Program-made: the position numbers and the translations under genes | Shown here: piece after piece, positions 17,131 through 26,455 of the stretch | Layout of the letters: each line of letters begins with the position of its first letter | Numbering within the stretch: position 1 is the first letter of the stretch | The notes under the pieces: model-generated | What the model was told of the DNA's origin: nothing | What the model saw: only the letters and a program-made list of their open reading frames with translations | The model's database searches: none | Assembly: GCA_030748455.1 (NCBI GenBank) | Contig: JASMLY010000078.1 | Coordinates: 1 to 53,228, forward strand | Reading direction: 5' to 3' | From: Phycisphaerales bacterium | GTDB taxonomy: Bacteria; Planctomycetota; Phycisphaerae; Phycisphaerales; SM1A02 | DNA length: 53,228 bases

Positions 17131-19002
17131 ATGTTTGGAAAATTAATCACCGGCGCTTTGTTGGGAGCAATTACTGCGAATTTTGCTTTCGCTGCACCCC
17201 CAATTAGACTTGCCTCTCCAATATCGGTTCATCCAGAACCCGCACCACGTGATGTGCATCCTAGTGCAACTCGCCTTATGCTTAATGACATAGGGGAAGC
17301 ATTATGCAGTGAAGATGCCTCGGTAGATCTTAGCAGAGAGGGTGTTATGGTCCTCATAGAGGAGTTTCCTCTTGACGATGAGCGCGTTGTTACGCTTGAA
17401 CTAGAATCACTCAACTCACGCACTAATGGGGCCAAGCTCGTTGGATCGTCGTATGATCGCTTTGGGGGGATTGTACATCACGACCTTCCTTGGACAAAAG
17501 TTGTGATGTTGAAGGGAACAGTGCTCGGTGATTCAGATTCCCAAGTATTTCTTGGTTTTGGTGGTGGACTGGTCAATGGTTGGGTTTTTATTGATGGTAC
17601 AAGGTTCATGATTGGAACCTCGCCAAGTGAGGACCTCACACTTATTTACGATATGCAGAATATTCCGGGAAATTTTATTGATTTATCGGGGATCAGTTCC
17701 TGTGATACAGATTCATCAAAGGCCATTCACCTTCCAGCAGGTGGTAATCGAGATGGAGTGGATGGCTATGCACCATGCAATCAACTATGGATGGCGTATG
17801 AGACAGACAATGAGTTCCTAGATTTGTTTGCCGAGGCTCCAGCAGGCGCGGTTCCCGCAGCCACCGCGTATGTTCAAGTGCTTGTTGGGGCTGTTTCAAG
17901 TATTCTCTATGAACCAATTCTTGATATTGAACTAGTCATAAACTACCTTCGATTTTGGGTAGATGAAGATGGTTTTCCTGTCGCCGATCCTTGGATTGGT
18001 GCAACAACTGATGCTGGTCTCGCAGAATTTAGGCTTTATTGGGACTTGTATATGACAGATATTGAAAGAGGACTCGCCCAACTCTTCTCAGGAAGAGGTT
18101 TGGGTGGAGGCCTTGCAGGCCTTAACAACATATGTTCTGGTTCAGGAAATGCAATCATGGCAATGAATGGCTCATTTCCACAGCCACTTCAATCAAACTC
18201 AGCTGGCAACTGGGATTTCATCGTTGTAGCGCACGAAACAGGTCACAATTTTGGCATGATTCATACGTTTGATATGGATGAACCGCCCGACGAGTGCGGC
18301 GAAGAGTGTACTGATTATGACCCCATAGGTGACCCAGAATTTGATTGCGCTGATTATATCTCCACTATTATGAGTTATTGCCACCTGTGCCCGGGAGTCG
18401 ATGCCGCGTGCTGGGATAACGGCTCATGCTTTACTTGCGACCCATATCTATGGGATGCTAATATTACCTTTGAGTTTGCATTCGAAAATATTGTTCGAGC
18501 CTACAGCCATCTCGACAACCTTTCATGCGATCTTTGGCATGAAGACCCAGGTCCACCTACCGTCATCGATGATTTTGCTGAAACGGAGATGAATACTCCT
18601 GTTGATATTGAGGTTCTTGCAAACGACAGTTCAAACGATTGCACCTCCGAACTTACTATCATTCGTTTCGATTTGACATCAACTAGGCGGGGTATCGTCT
18701 CGCAAAGTTCACCATCGACATTCTTATATACTCCTCCTGCTAATGTCACGGGTACAGACTCTTTCACATATACGATTGTAAGTGAACGGGTTGAGCAAGC
18801 TACTACAGGCAATGTCGTGATTAATCTCACTCGAGACCCTGGTCCAAGTTCAGGACCCGTCGATGTTGACGATGTTGTGTTCATCATTACAGTGTGGGGT
18901 ACAGCGCGTGCCGACTGGAACGGTGATGGAACAACAGACGTCGACGATCTTCTCGCAGCCCTCGATGGCAAATTCAAACCAGACCGCACTCGGGGCAAAT
19001 AA
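17131..19002 (+). CDS. Secreted reprolysin-like zinc metalloprotease with dockerin-like tail (copy 2)
   Basis: 623 residues with the same architecture as the preceding gene: signal peptide MFGKLITGALLGAITANFAF, pro-region with the shared motif NGW-x-x-IDGTRF-x-IGT, zinc motif HETGHNFGMIH (about 368-378), a Met-turn-like IMSYC, a beta domain with ILAND/VLAND-type and GTDSFTYT motifs, and a dockerin-like DWNGDGTTDVDDLLAALDG. It has extra Cys-rich loops after the zinc site (CGEECTDYDP, CWDNGSCFTC) that copy 1 lacks. The start at 17131 is preferred to 17116 because GGAG is 9 nt upstream and it then matches the N-terminus of copy 1. It is followed by a strong terminator. Confidence 0.9.
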   Translation: MFGKLITGALLGAITANFAFAAPPIRLASPISVHPEPAPRDVHPSATRLMLNDIGEALCSEDASVDLSREGVMVLIEEFPLDDERVVTLELESLNSRTNGAKLVGSSYDRFGGIVHHDLPWTKVVMLKGTVLGDSDSQVFLGFGGGLVNGWVFIDGTRFMIGTSPSEDLTLIYDMQNIPGNFIDLSGISSCDTDSSKAIHLPAGGNRDGVDGYAPCNQLWMAYETDNEFLDLFAEAPAGAVPAATAYVQVLVGAVSSILYEPILDIELVINYLRFWVDEDGFPVADPWIGATTDAGLAEFRLYWDLYMTDIERGLAQLFSGRGLGGGLAGLNNICSGSGNAIMAMNGSFPQPLQSNSAGNWDFIVVAHETGHNFGMIHTFDMDEPPDECGEECTDYDPIGDPEFDCADYISTIMSYCHLCPGVDAACWDNGSCFTCDPYLWDANITFEFAFENIVRAYSHLDNLSCDLWHEDPGPPTVIDDFAETEMNTPVDIEVLANDSSNDCTSELTIIRFDLTSTRRGIVSQSSPSTFLYTPPANVTGTDSFTYTIVSERVEQATTGNVVINLTRDPGPSSGPVDVDDVVFIITVWGTARADWNGDGTTDVDDLLAALDGKFKPDRTRGK

Positions 19003-19018
19003 GTTGTTATTTTTATCC

Positions 19019-19053
19019 AAAGGGTCAGGCGCACACGTGCCTGACCCTTTTTA
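19019..19053 (+). terminator. Rho-independent terminator after the metalloprotease pair
   Basis: AAAGGGTCAGGC (19019-19030) pairs perfectly with GCCTGACCCTTT (19039-19050) across an 8-nt loop and runs into a T tract. This 12-bp stem starts 17 bp after the stop of the second metalloprotease. It also has an A run on the other side, so it may serve gcvT in the opposite direction. Confidence 0.85.
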
Positions 19054-19129
19054 GATTCCACATTGTTTCTACGCTACCTATTGGCTTTACACGCGACAGT
19101 TACGTTGTAATGCGTTGTCTACTGCGAGG

Positions 19130-20245
19130 TTATCGTTTGTAAAACGGGAGGGGGGCAACAGTTGCCTCGATTGATTTCTTGCCAAAATCGATCTCTACTG
19201 AATCATGATCGAAGCCTGAATCTACGAGACCAATCGCGATGGGATATCCAAAGGTGGGACTAAGGCAACCACTTGTGATTTTGCCAATATCCGTACCATT
19301 TTGAACGAGCGGCATCCCTTGCCGAGGTGTTCGTTTGCCTTCGAGTTTCAGGCCGATGAGTTTCTTGGGAAGGCCTTGCTCTTGTATCGCGATCAGAGCC
19401 TCTTGCCCAATGAATGGCTCTGCCTCGTTTTCTCCTTGACCCTTATCAAGTTTGACGGCAAATGAGAGTCCCGCAGAGAGGGGATCAATGTCTTCAGTAA
19501 TCTCATGGCCATAGAGTGGCATTCCAGCTTCAAGCCGAAGAGAATCTCTAGCCCCCAAGCCTGCTGGTTGTACAATCCCTGATTCTTCAGCATTCTCTAA
19601 TAGAAGCCCGATTGCTTTTTTGGCGAATGTGGCAGGGAGAATGACCTCAACACCATCCTCCCCCGTATACCCAGTTCTAGAAATGTGGATTTTGGCAAGC
19701 AGAAGGTTCTTGGTTGTACATCGGTATCGTTTGAGTGACGCGATTTCTGAAGAGAAGTTCCCAAGGAGATCCATGACCTTCGGACCCTGAATAGCCACCA
19801 TTGCAGTAGATTCTGTTTCATCTTTGAGCTTAAAGACCATGTCACCTCTCACAGACGAGAAGTGTTCGAGTAACTTCACTCGATTTGCCCCATTGCATAC
19901 CATGAGAAACTCAGAATCATCGATTCCATAGACCAATACGTCATCTTTACACCCACCACGTTCATTGCAGACCAAGGAGTAGCGGATTTGTCCTTTTTGT
20001 ATCCCCTTGATCTGTCTCGTGCAGACGCGATCTAAAAAATCGCACGCATCTCTTCCCTTAAACCGCAGGCGTCCCATGTGTGAGACGTCGAACAACCCGC
20101 CACTCTCCCGTACTTGCTTGTGCTCGTTAATAATTGAGCCGTAATGCATAGGCATCTCCCAGCCGATGAAATCCACCATCATGGCATCGTGTTCTGTATG
20201 GAACGAATGAAATGGTGTTTGGTGAAGAGATTGGGTCGCTTGCAT
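19130..20245 (-). CDS. gcvT: Aminomethyltransferase, glycine cleavage system T-protein
   Basis: 371 residues. T-protein transfers the methylene group from the aminomethyl-lipoyl H-protein to tetrahydrofolate, releasing ammonia. Family segments are the N-terminal TPFHSFHTEHDAMMVDFIGW, GLFDVSHMGRLRFKG, YSLVCNERGGCKDDVLVYG, and the GCV_T C-terminal barrel (GYTGEDGVEVILP; AGLGARDSLRLEAGMPLYGH). The ATG at 20245 is chosen over an upstream in-frame start because AAGGA lies 7 nt before it. The other gcv genes are not in the window. It is divergent from bamA with about 71 bp between starts; no glycine riboswitch is visible in that short gap. Confidence 0.95.
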   Translation of the reverse strand: MQATQSLHQTPFHSFHTEHDAMMVDFIGWEMPMHYGSIINEHKQVRESGGLFDVSHMGRLRFKGRDACDFLDRVCTRQIKGIQKGQIRYSLVCNERGGCKDDVLVYGIDDSEFLMVCNGANRVKLLEHFSSVRGDMVFKLKDETESTAMVAIQGPKVMDLLGNFSSEIASLKRYRCTTKNLLLAKIHISRTGYTGEDGVEVILPATFAKKAIGLLLENAEESGIVQPAGLGARDSLRLEAGMPLYGHEITEDIDPLSAGLSFAVKLDKGQGENEAEPFIGQEALIAIQEQGLPKKLIGLKLEGKRTPRQGMPLVQNGTDIGKITSGCLSPTFGYPIAIGLVDSGFDHDSVEIDFGKKSIEATVAPLPFYKR

Positions 20246-20276
20246 CGTTTCTTCCTTAGCTAGGGTGTGGTACTGG

Positions 20277-20305
20277 TTGTGGGTGGCACCCGTGGGCGGT
20301 ATCCT
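20277..20305 (+). promoter_or_regulatory. Candidate sigma-70 promoter for the bamA-lpxA operon
   Basis: TTGTGG (20277-20282), a 17-bp spacer and TATCCT (20300-20305). The predicted +1 near 20312 would leave only about 5 nt before the bamA ATG, so the message may be nearly leaderless; no Shine-Dalgarno is seen before that ATG. The match is partial and not experimentally supported. Confidence 0.35.
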
Positions 20306-20316
20306 GCCCTGCACAG

Positions 20317-22665
20317 ATGAGATTTATTATTCAGAGTATTGTAATTCTGATTGCACTTTTTAGCACGACCACGCAAGCGATGTCCTCTACCGAGCTTGAA
20401 GATCGCTTAATTTCTGCAGTGAAAATCGAGGGTCTTCTTCACGTGGAAGATCAATTCGTAGAGAACAACATCCGCACGGCTGTGGGTGATCCCTACGACC
20501 CCCTTGTTGTTGAAGAAGATGTTCGCCGCTTGACACGTCTTGGCCGCTTTAAGCCAATTGATTCAAAAGTGGTTTTGCAAGACGATGGAACTGTGCACAT
20601 CGTGTACGTACTTGTTGAACAACAGATCATCGCATCGGTCAATGTTGTGGGTAACAAACTTGTTAGTGATGCAGAGTTACTTGCAGTGGTTCCAATGGTA
20701 GCTGGCGTTGCGAGAGACACTTTTCTCATCGATAAGGGGCGGCGTGCTATTGCTGAAAAGTACCGGAAACTAGGAAACTACCTCGTCGAGGTTGAAGTAG
20801 ACGCAATGGAACTCGACGAAGCGGGCGTTTTGATTTACAAAATAATGGAAGGGCCTCGTGTTCGAGTGAAGAGTGTGCGCTTTGAAGGAAACAAATCTTT
20901 CTCATCAAAGCAATTGTCAGCAGAAATTGAAACGAGTGTTGCAGTGCCATTTTTACGTAGGGGTGAACTTGATGAGTTTGTTCTTGACGATGATGTCGCC
21001 ATCCTTGGAACGTACTATAGAGATCGGGGGTTTTTGGAAGCTAGGGTTGGGAGAGTCATCGAACGTAGTACGGACAATCGTTCTGCAAATGTCGTGTTTC
21101 AGATTGATGAGGGGTTGCAGTTCACAGTTGGTGAAGTGAGAGCTGAAACACGTTCTGGGGAACCCCTTACAGTGTTCTCTTCTGAACAAATTGCTTCTTT
21201 GATTCCACTCAAACGTGGCGATATTTACAAATCTTTAGACATCCAAGCTTCAGAAAAAGCGATCGTTGATGCCTACGGTGTACTTGGCCATATTGAAATG
21301 AACGTGCAGGCAGCTCCGATCCAAGCAGGAGATGGCCCTGTGAAGAACATCCTGTTTCTCATTCAAGAGGGTGTAGAAGCAAAGGTGGGTCTAGTCCACA
21401 TTAAAGGGAACTTACTCACAAAAGATGAAGTTATTCGTGGAAGAATTCGATTAAAACCAGGGCGTCGCTTTGACGGGGCTGAGCCGGAACGAGCGAGAAC
21501 TCGATTGCTCAAAACCCGATTGTTTAATGATGTCAAGGTCACCCCGCAACCAGAGAATCCAGACAATCCGGGGTACCGCGACCTTCTCGTTGAAGTGAAG
21601 GAAATGCAAACAGGTTCGATGAACTTTGGGATCATGGCTGGAAGTGACAATGGCATCATGGGGGAAATTTCACTGACACAACGAAACTTTGATGTTGCCG
21701 ATCTTCCAGAAAGTTGGAGTGAGTTTTGGCAAGGAAAAGCGTTTCGTGGAGCGGGACAAGGTTTCGCAATGTCATTCCAACCAGGTGATGAAGTGTTCAA
21801 CTATCAAATCAGTTTGAATGATCCGAGATTTTTACAAACAGATTATTCAGTAGGTGGAAGTGTTGGCTACACCCGTCGTGTGTATACGGATTACAACGAA
21901 GAAAAGGTGTACAGTAAATTTAGTGTGGGACGTAAATTTGGTGACATCTGGTCTGGAAAAGTGTTTCTCGCGGGCAACCGTGTAGAGTTGACAGATGTTG
22001 ATAGCGATGTTCCACTTGAAATTTTTAACGACCGTGGTCCCGCAACCGTCGACACGATAGGTCTTACTGCGACACGTACAACATTGTACCCATACGTCGG
22101 ACCACAAAAAGGTTCACGCTTAGAGTTTGGGCTGAGTCAGGCTGGCTTGTTAACGAGTGACTATACATTCACAAAATCGTTCGTGAATTACACGACCTAC
22201 TTTACAGTTGATCGAGATTTTTTGGGTCGTGCTACTACACTTCGACTTGATGGGAAATTGGGGTATATTTTTGATGGAGACGCACCAACATACGATCATT
22301 TTTACATGGGTGGTCGTTCATTCCGCGGCTTTGACTTTAGAACAATTTCTCCTAAAGGAACACCTCGAGTTGCAGGAGGATCAACAGATATTCCAATCGG
22401 CGGAGATTGGAAGATTTTTCTAGGGGCGCAGTATGAGATGCCAGTCGTGGGAACATTTTTGTCAACAGTGTTCTTTTGCGATACAGGAACAGTGACAGAT
22501 TCACCTGGATTTGATGATTACAGAGTGAGCGTTGGCACAGGTATTCGCCTTCGTATTCCACAACTCGGTCAAGCACCCCTTGCGTTTGATTTTGGTTTCC
22601 CCGTCGTAAAGCAAGAGGAAGACGAGAAAAAAGTCTTTAGTTTTAGTATCCAAATGCCGTTTTAG
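20317..22665 (+). CDS. bamA: Outer membrane protein assembly factor BamA
   Basis: 782 residues. A signal peptide (MRFIIQSIVILIALFSTTTQAM) is followed by successive POTRA domains (about 30-420; e.g. VRVKSVRFEGNKSFSSKQL, VGLVHIKGNLLTKDEVIRG) and the Omp85 16-strand barrel. The barrel holds the RGF motif of extracellular loop 6 (SFRGFDFRTISPKG) and ends with Phe (FSFSIQMPF), the usual beta-signal. BamA inserts beta-barrel proteins in the outer membrane. It heads a run of same-strand genes for periplasmic chaperones and lipid A synthesis, showing a diderm envelope. Confidence 0.95.
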   Translation: MRFIIQSIVILIALFSTTTQAMSSTELEDRLISAVKIEGLLHVEDQFVENNIRTAVGDPYDPLVVEEDVRRLTRLGRFKPIDSKVVLQDDGTVHIVYVLVEQQIIASVNVVGNKLVSDAELLAVVPMVAGVARDTFLIDKGRRAIAEKYRKLGNYLVEVEVDAMELDEAGVLIYKIMEGPRVRVKSVRFEGNKSFSSKQLSAEIETSVAVPFLRRGELDEFVLDDDVAILGTYYRDRGFLEARVGRVIERSTDNRSANVVFQIDEGLQFTVGEVRAETRSGEPLTVFSSEQIASLIPLKRGDIYKSLDIQASEKAIVDAYGVLGHIEMNVQAAPIQAGDGPVKNILFLIQEGVEAKVGLVHIKGNLLTKDEVIRGRIRLKPGRRFDGAEPERARTRLLKTRLFNDVKVTPQPENPDNPGYRDLLVEVKEMQTGSMNFGIMAGSDNGIMGEISLTQRNFDVADLPESWSEFWQGKAFRGAGQGFAMSFQPGDEVFNYQISLNDPRFLQTDYSVGGSVGYTRRVYTDYNEEKVYSKFSVGRKFGDIWSGKVFLAGNRVELTDVDSDVPLEIFNDRGPATVDTIGLTATRTTLYPYVGPQKGSRLEFGLSQAGLLTSDYTFTKSFVNYTTYFTVDRDFLGRATTLRLDGKLGYIFDGDAPTYDHFYMGGRSFRGFDFRTISPKGTPRVAGGSTDIPIGGDWKIFLGAQYEMPVVGTFLSTVFFCDTGTVTDSPGFDDYRVSVGTGIRLRIPQLGQAPLAFDFGFPVVKQEEDEKKVFSFSIQMPF

Positions 22666-22761
22666 AATGCTCTACCCGGTGTTGCTTTCCTCTCTTCTCA
22701 GATACAATCCCACAATCTTAGACCTCTATTGGCTGTGGCATTGTTTAAAAAGGGCCTTTCT

Positions 22762-23382
22762 ATGTTCAAAAGAACAACTGTAAAAAACAAATTATGGATC
22801 ATGCTTCCTCTCATCACAATTGCTGCAGTCGGTTTGGGCTATCGAGCAGTTGCAGTCGCCATCGAATCAAGACCACCAACCGTTGTCGTTGTCTTTAATC
22901 TTCAACAAGTATTCGATAGCTTCGTAGACCGAGCGGTTCTTAGCGCTGGGTATAAGGAGTTAGAGACAAAGATTGACGCAGAACGTCTTGTCAGAAAAGA
23001 GAGAGTAGATTCTTTAATTGCTTCGTATGAAGAAGCAAGTGATGAAGATCGAACACTCCTGTTTGACGAAATTCAACAAGCTATGGGTGAAGCGGAAAAA
23101 TATATTGAGTTTACGGAACGAGAAAAAGATGTAGAGAAATCGCTCATTATGCAATCCCTCTTTAGTGACATTAATGAGGCTGTTGCAACTATTGCTGAGT
23201 CGAATAATTACGATCTTGTTATTGCCAGTGACGAATCAGTTGTACTTGACCCGCGGCTACCATCTCGTGCAACGAATGAGCAAATCTCAATGCATCGAAT
23301 TTACTATGCGAACGATCAGATTGACATCACGGAACAAATCATTACACAAATGAATCTAGAGTTAGATGCCTCGGGCAACTAA
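22762..23382 (+). CDS. Skp/OmpH-family periplasmic chaperone (copy 1)
   Basis: 206 residues. An N-terminal membrane/signal segment (LWIMLPLITIAAVGLGYRAVAV) is followed by the OmpH core: beta strand VVVVFNLQQVFDSF, a long charged coiled coil (about 60-130), and the returning strand NYDLVIASDESVVL. Skp-like chaperones carry unfolded outer-membrane proteins through the periplasm. The start at 22762 is preferred over 22729 because AAGGG lies 8 nt upstream. A second OmpH-like gene of equal length follows, 24 bp after this stop. A candidate internal promoter with TACAAT at 22703-22708 lies in the gap after bamA. Confidence 0.85.
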   Translation: MFKRTTVKNKLWIMLPLITIAAVGLGYRAVAVAIESRPPTVVVVFNLQQVFDSFVDRAVLSAGYKELETKIDAERLVRKERVDSLIASYEEASDEDRTLLFDEIQQAMGEAEKYIEFTEREKDVEKSLIMQSLFSDINEAVATIAESNNYDLVIASDESVVLDPRLPSRATNEQISMHRIYYANDQIDITEQIITQMNLELDASGN

Positions 23383-23406
23383 TAGCAGGTACGAGGAATA
23401 GAACCC

Positions 23407-24027
23407 ATGGTAAACACAACCAGACAATTTTATATTTTGGCAGCAACAGTTCTACTTTCGCTTGGTGCCTTGGCGTGGAAATCTTCAGCTACAAAAAGAT
23501 TCGAACCACTACGACCCACAGTAATGGCGTTTGTTGATATTCAGGGAGTGTTTAACTCACTTGAAGAACGGGCTCGTTTGTTTTCAGACGCAGAAGCATA
23601 TGCCGAAGAATTACAAGAAGAGATTGTAACCCGCAGGCAAAAAATCACTGATATCGAGAGTGAGATCGAGTTATATAAAAAAGGGAGTGAGAAGCGAAAT
23701 GAATTGGAATACAAGCAAAAACTTGATTCGCTTTCACACAACGTGTTCATTACGTGTTGCGAAGAAAAGCTAAAGCGATTTGAGGCACGTGGCATTCGTG
23801 ATATGTACGACCATATTCGTGATGCGGCGAAAAAATTGTCTCAGGACAACGGCTGGGATGTTGTGTTTGTAAACGATGCGGCGGTTGAACTGCCAGATGG
23901 TGAGAACACAAACATTATGGGAGAGATTGCTAGCCGTAGAGTGCTCTATGCAAATACTCAGTTTGATGTGACCGACCAATTAATTGAGTATATGAATGCG
24001 CAATACGATGAAATGGCTGTTCGCTAA
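23407..24027 (+). CDS. Skp/OmpH-family periplasmic chaperone (copy 2)
   Basis: 206 residues, parallel to the preceding gene: an N-terminal hydrophobic segment (FYILAATVLLSLGALAWK), strand TVMAFVDIQGVFNSLEER, a long coiled coil (EELQEEIVTRRQKITDIESE and on), and GWDVVFVNDAAVELP. The similarity in length and layout with low sequence identity suggests an old duplication; the two could form mixed trimers. A GAGGAA site lies about 8 nt before the ATG. It is followed 3 bp later by lpxD. Confidence 0.85.
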   Translation: MVNTTRQFYILAATVLLSLGALAWKSSATKRFEPLRPTVMAFVDIQGVFNSLEERARLFSDAEAYAEELQEEIVTRRQKITDIESEIELYKKGSEKRNELEYKQKLDSLSHNVFITCCEEKLKRFEARGIRDMYDHIRDAAKKLSQDNGWDVVFVNDAAVELPDGENTNIMGEIASRRVLYANTQFDVTDQLIEYMNAQYDEMAVR

Positions 24028-24030
24028 ACA

Positions 24031-25053
24031 ATGGGTCACTCAGCAGCATCAGTCGCAAATCTCATCGGGGCGACCTTGCAGGGGAATGCAGATGTCGCCA
24101 TCGAAGGTGTTGCCGCTGCAGATATTGCAACAGAACACGAACTTACCTTTATCACTTCGCTCTCGTATGCTCAGAAATGGCTGACAACGTCTGGCCGTGT
24201 TGCAATCGTAGGCAACGATCTACCCTGTGGTGGCTTGAACTTTGATTCAAGAACAATTCTATTTGTGGAGAATCCCGATCTTGCAATGGCGAAGGTTCTT
24301 GAATTGTTTGAACTCCCAAAAGATGAACCCCCGCTAGGCGTCCATGACTCATGTGTCATTGATCCAACTGCTACAATCGGCAAGAATGTTAGAATAGGTC
24401 CCTTTGTACGAATTGGGGCGCATGCGAAAATTTCCGATGGGTGCGTTGTGCATTCGAACGTTGATATCGGGATGCACGCATCGGTTGGAACAAATACGAT
24501 TTTGTACTCCGGTGTCACCATTGGATCTTTTTGCGCAGTTGGTTCCAATTGCATCTTTCATGGGAATGTTGTGATTGGGGCAGATGGATTTGGATACAGA
24601 CCAGCAGAAGATGGGTCTCATCTCGTTAAAATGATACACATCGGGAATGTAGAGATTCACGATCACGTTGAGATTGGAGCACTGAGTAGTGTCGATCGTG
24701 GAAAATTCGCTGCAACGACTGTAGGCAAGGGAACAAAATTAGACAACCATGTGCAGGTTGGGCACAACGTACGTATTGGCAAGAATTGCGTGATTGCGGC
24801 ATATACTGGTCTTGCTGGGTCTGTACAAATTGGGGATTGGTGTCAAATTGGCGCTGGAGCTGGAATCATTCCACACGTCAAAATCGGTGCTGGTGCGATG
24901 ATAGGGGCGAAAAGTGGGGTTATGAATGATGTACCAGCGGGTGAATCGTGGTTAGGGGTTCCAGCTGGTCCTACTAAAAATACGTTGCGGCAGTGGTCTG
25001 CTATACGTAAACTACCCAAAATAATCAAAAAACTCGCCCCACTCGATTCGTAG
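24031..25053 (+). CDS. lpxD: UDP-3-O-acylglucosamine N-acyltransferase
   Basis: 340 residues. LpxD adds the N-linked hydroxyacyl chain to UDP-3-O-acyl-glucosamine in lipid A synthesis. It has the N-terminal uridine-binding domain (about 1-100), a left-handed beta-helix of hexapeptide repeats (IGPFVRIGAHAKI and on) with the HVQVGHNVRIG catalytic-His region, and a C-terminal helix with the GVPAGP motif. It starts 3 bp after the second Skp stop. Confidence 0.94.
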   Translation: MGHSAASVANLIGATLQGNADVAIEGVAAADIATEHELTFITSLSYAQKWLTTSGRVAIVGNDLPCGGLNFDSRTILFVENPDLAMAKVLELFELPKDEPPLGVHDSCVIDPTATIGKNVRIGPFVRIGAHAKISDGCVVHSNVDIGMHASVGTNTILYSGVTIGSFCAVGSNCIFHGNVVIGADGFGYRPAEDGSHLVKMIHIGNVEIHDHVEIGALSSVDRGKFAATTVGKGTKLDNHVQVGHNVRIGKNCVIAAYTGLAGSVQIGDWCQIGAGAGIIPHVKIGAGAMIGAKSGVMNDVPAGESWLGVPAGPTKNTLRQWSAIRKLPKIIKKLAPLDS

Positions 25054-25083
25054 CGTAATCAGAAGGGTGGGAAACGAGAAGCC

Positions 25084-26454
25084 ATGACCCTAGACGTAGT
25101 GGAACATAACGATACACAAACAACCAATGTCGGTTCGCAGCAAATGCAGCATACTGTCTCCAAGCCAGTCACGATCACTGGAAGGGGTTTGTTGACTGGT
25201 TGTGAAGTTGACATTGTGGTTGAACCTGCTGCGACGAATGCGGGCATCGTCTTTGAGCGAGTGGATCTAGACGCTCCTGTACGCATTGAGGCAACGGTCG
25301 ATCATGCAATCGACGACCGCCCTAGAAGAACGGCACTTGGAATCGGTGATGTAACAATTGAGACAGTTGAGCATTTGATGTCAGCACTCTCTGGCCTTGG
25401 GGTTGACAACGCGCTCATTCGAGTTGATGGACCAGAGATACCCGGTGGAGATGGGTCAGCATTACTCTTTGCAGAGAAGCTCGCTCGAGCAGGTTTCACT
25501 GTTCAGGATGAGCCTCGAAGAATCTTGAACATTAATGAACCTATTTATTTTCAAGAGGGCGATGCGATGATTGCAGCTTTTCCAAGCGACCAAAGAGGTC
25601 TACAAGTTGTGTACGATTTAGATTACGGGGAGTTCTCTGATAGAATTTCTCGTCAAACACAATCTTGGAATAGTTCAAATGGGTCCTTCCTCGATGAGAT
25701 TGCACCTGCAAGAACATTTAGTTTGCAAGAGGAAGCGACAGCCCTGCAGGCGAAAGGTATGTGTACACATCTTTCGCCATCCGAAGTTCTTGTCATTGGC
25801 GATGATGGCCCAATAGATAACGCATACAGATTCGAAAACGAGCCTGTGCGGCACAAAATTCTTGACATCATTGGTGATTTGTATCTCGCAGGTGGGCACA
25901 TTCAAGCTCGTATTGTCGCGAGCCGATCGGGGCACTCTTTGAACAGGCGGTTGTGTCAAGCAATTATCGAACAAAACAAGTTGCACGAACGTTCCTCAGT
26001 AATGCAGGATGGGTGCACAATGGACGTTCGAGAGATTCAACGCATCATGCCCCACCGATATCCAATGCTACTCGTTGACCGAGTCGTAGAAATGGATGGA
26101 GATCAACGCGCTCTTGGTATCAAAAACGTTACGATTAACGAACCATTTTTTGAAGGACATTACCCTGGGACACCAATCATGCCAGGCGTACTGATCGTAG
26201 AAGCGATGGCGCAGCTTGGTGGGTTGTTGATGAGCCGAAAGTTGGAACACACCGGCAAAATCGCTATTTTATTGAGCTTGGATCACGTAAAACTCAGACA
26301 CCCAGTGACTCCAGGAGACCAACTCCTACTTGAAGCAGTCGCGGTTCGTGCTGGCACAAGGACAGCATCGCTCAAGTGTAAGGCGTACGTTGGGTCGAAG
26401 ATAGCAGCTGAAGCCTCTGTTAAGTTTATGATGGTTGACGCAGAGCAGGAATAA
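25084..26454 (+). CDS. lpxC/fabZ: Bifunctional UDP-3-O-acyl-GlcNAc deacetylase / 3-hydroxyacyl-ACP dehydratase
   Basis: 456 residues. Residues about 20-300 are LpxC: VEHLMSAL zinc/catalytic motif, HKILDIIGDLYLAGGH with zinc His and Asp, SGHSLN catalytic His. Residues about 318-455 are FabZ: IMPHRYPMLLVDRV with the catalytic His, then EGHYPGTPIMPGVLIVEAMAQLGG. LpxC performs the committed step of lipid A synthesis, and FabZ dehydrates 3-hydroxyacyl-ACP, so the fusion ties two consumers of the same acyl pool. Such LpxC-FabZ fusions are known in Bacteroidetes and other groups. A shorter start at 25144 is possible but has no ribosome site. Confidence 0.95.
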   Translation: MTLDVVEHNDTQTTNVGSQQMQHTVSKPVTITGRGLLTGCEVDIVVEPAATNAGIVFERVDLDAPVRIEATVDHAIDDRPRRTALGIGDVTIETVEHLMSALSGLGVDNALIRVDGPEIPGGDGSALLFAEKLARAGFTVQDEPRRILNINEPIYFQEGDAMIAAFPSDQRGLQVVYDLDYGEFSDRISRQTQSWNSSNGSFLDEIAPARTFSLQEEATALQAKGMCTHLSPSEVLVIGDDGPIDNAYRFENEPVRHKILDIIGDLYLAGGHIQARIVASRSGHSLNRRLCQAIIEQNKLHERSSVMQDGCTMDVREIQRIMPHRYPMLLVDRVVEMDGDQRALGIKNVTINEPFFEGHYPGTPIMPGVLIVEAMAQLGGLLMSRKLEHTGKIAILLSLDHVKLRHPVTPGDQLLLEAVAVRAGTRTASLKCKAYVGSKIAAEASVKFMMVDAEQE

Positions 26455-26455
26455 C

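Noticed and set aside
20246..20316. Glycine riboswitch before gcvT
   Set aside because: The 71-bp gap is too short for a tandem glycine riboswitch and shows none of its conserved core.
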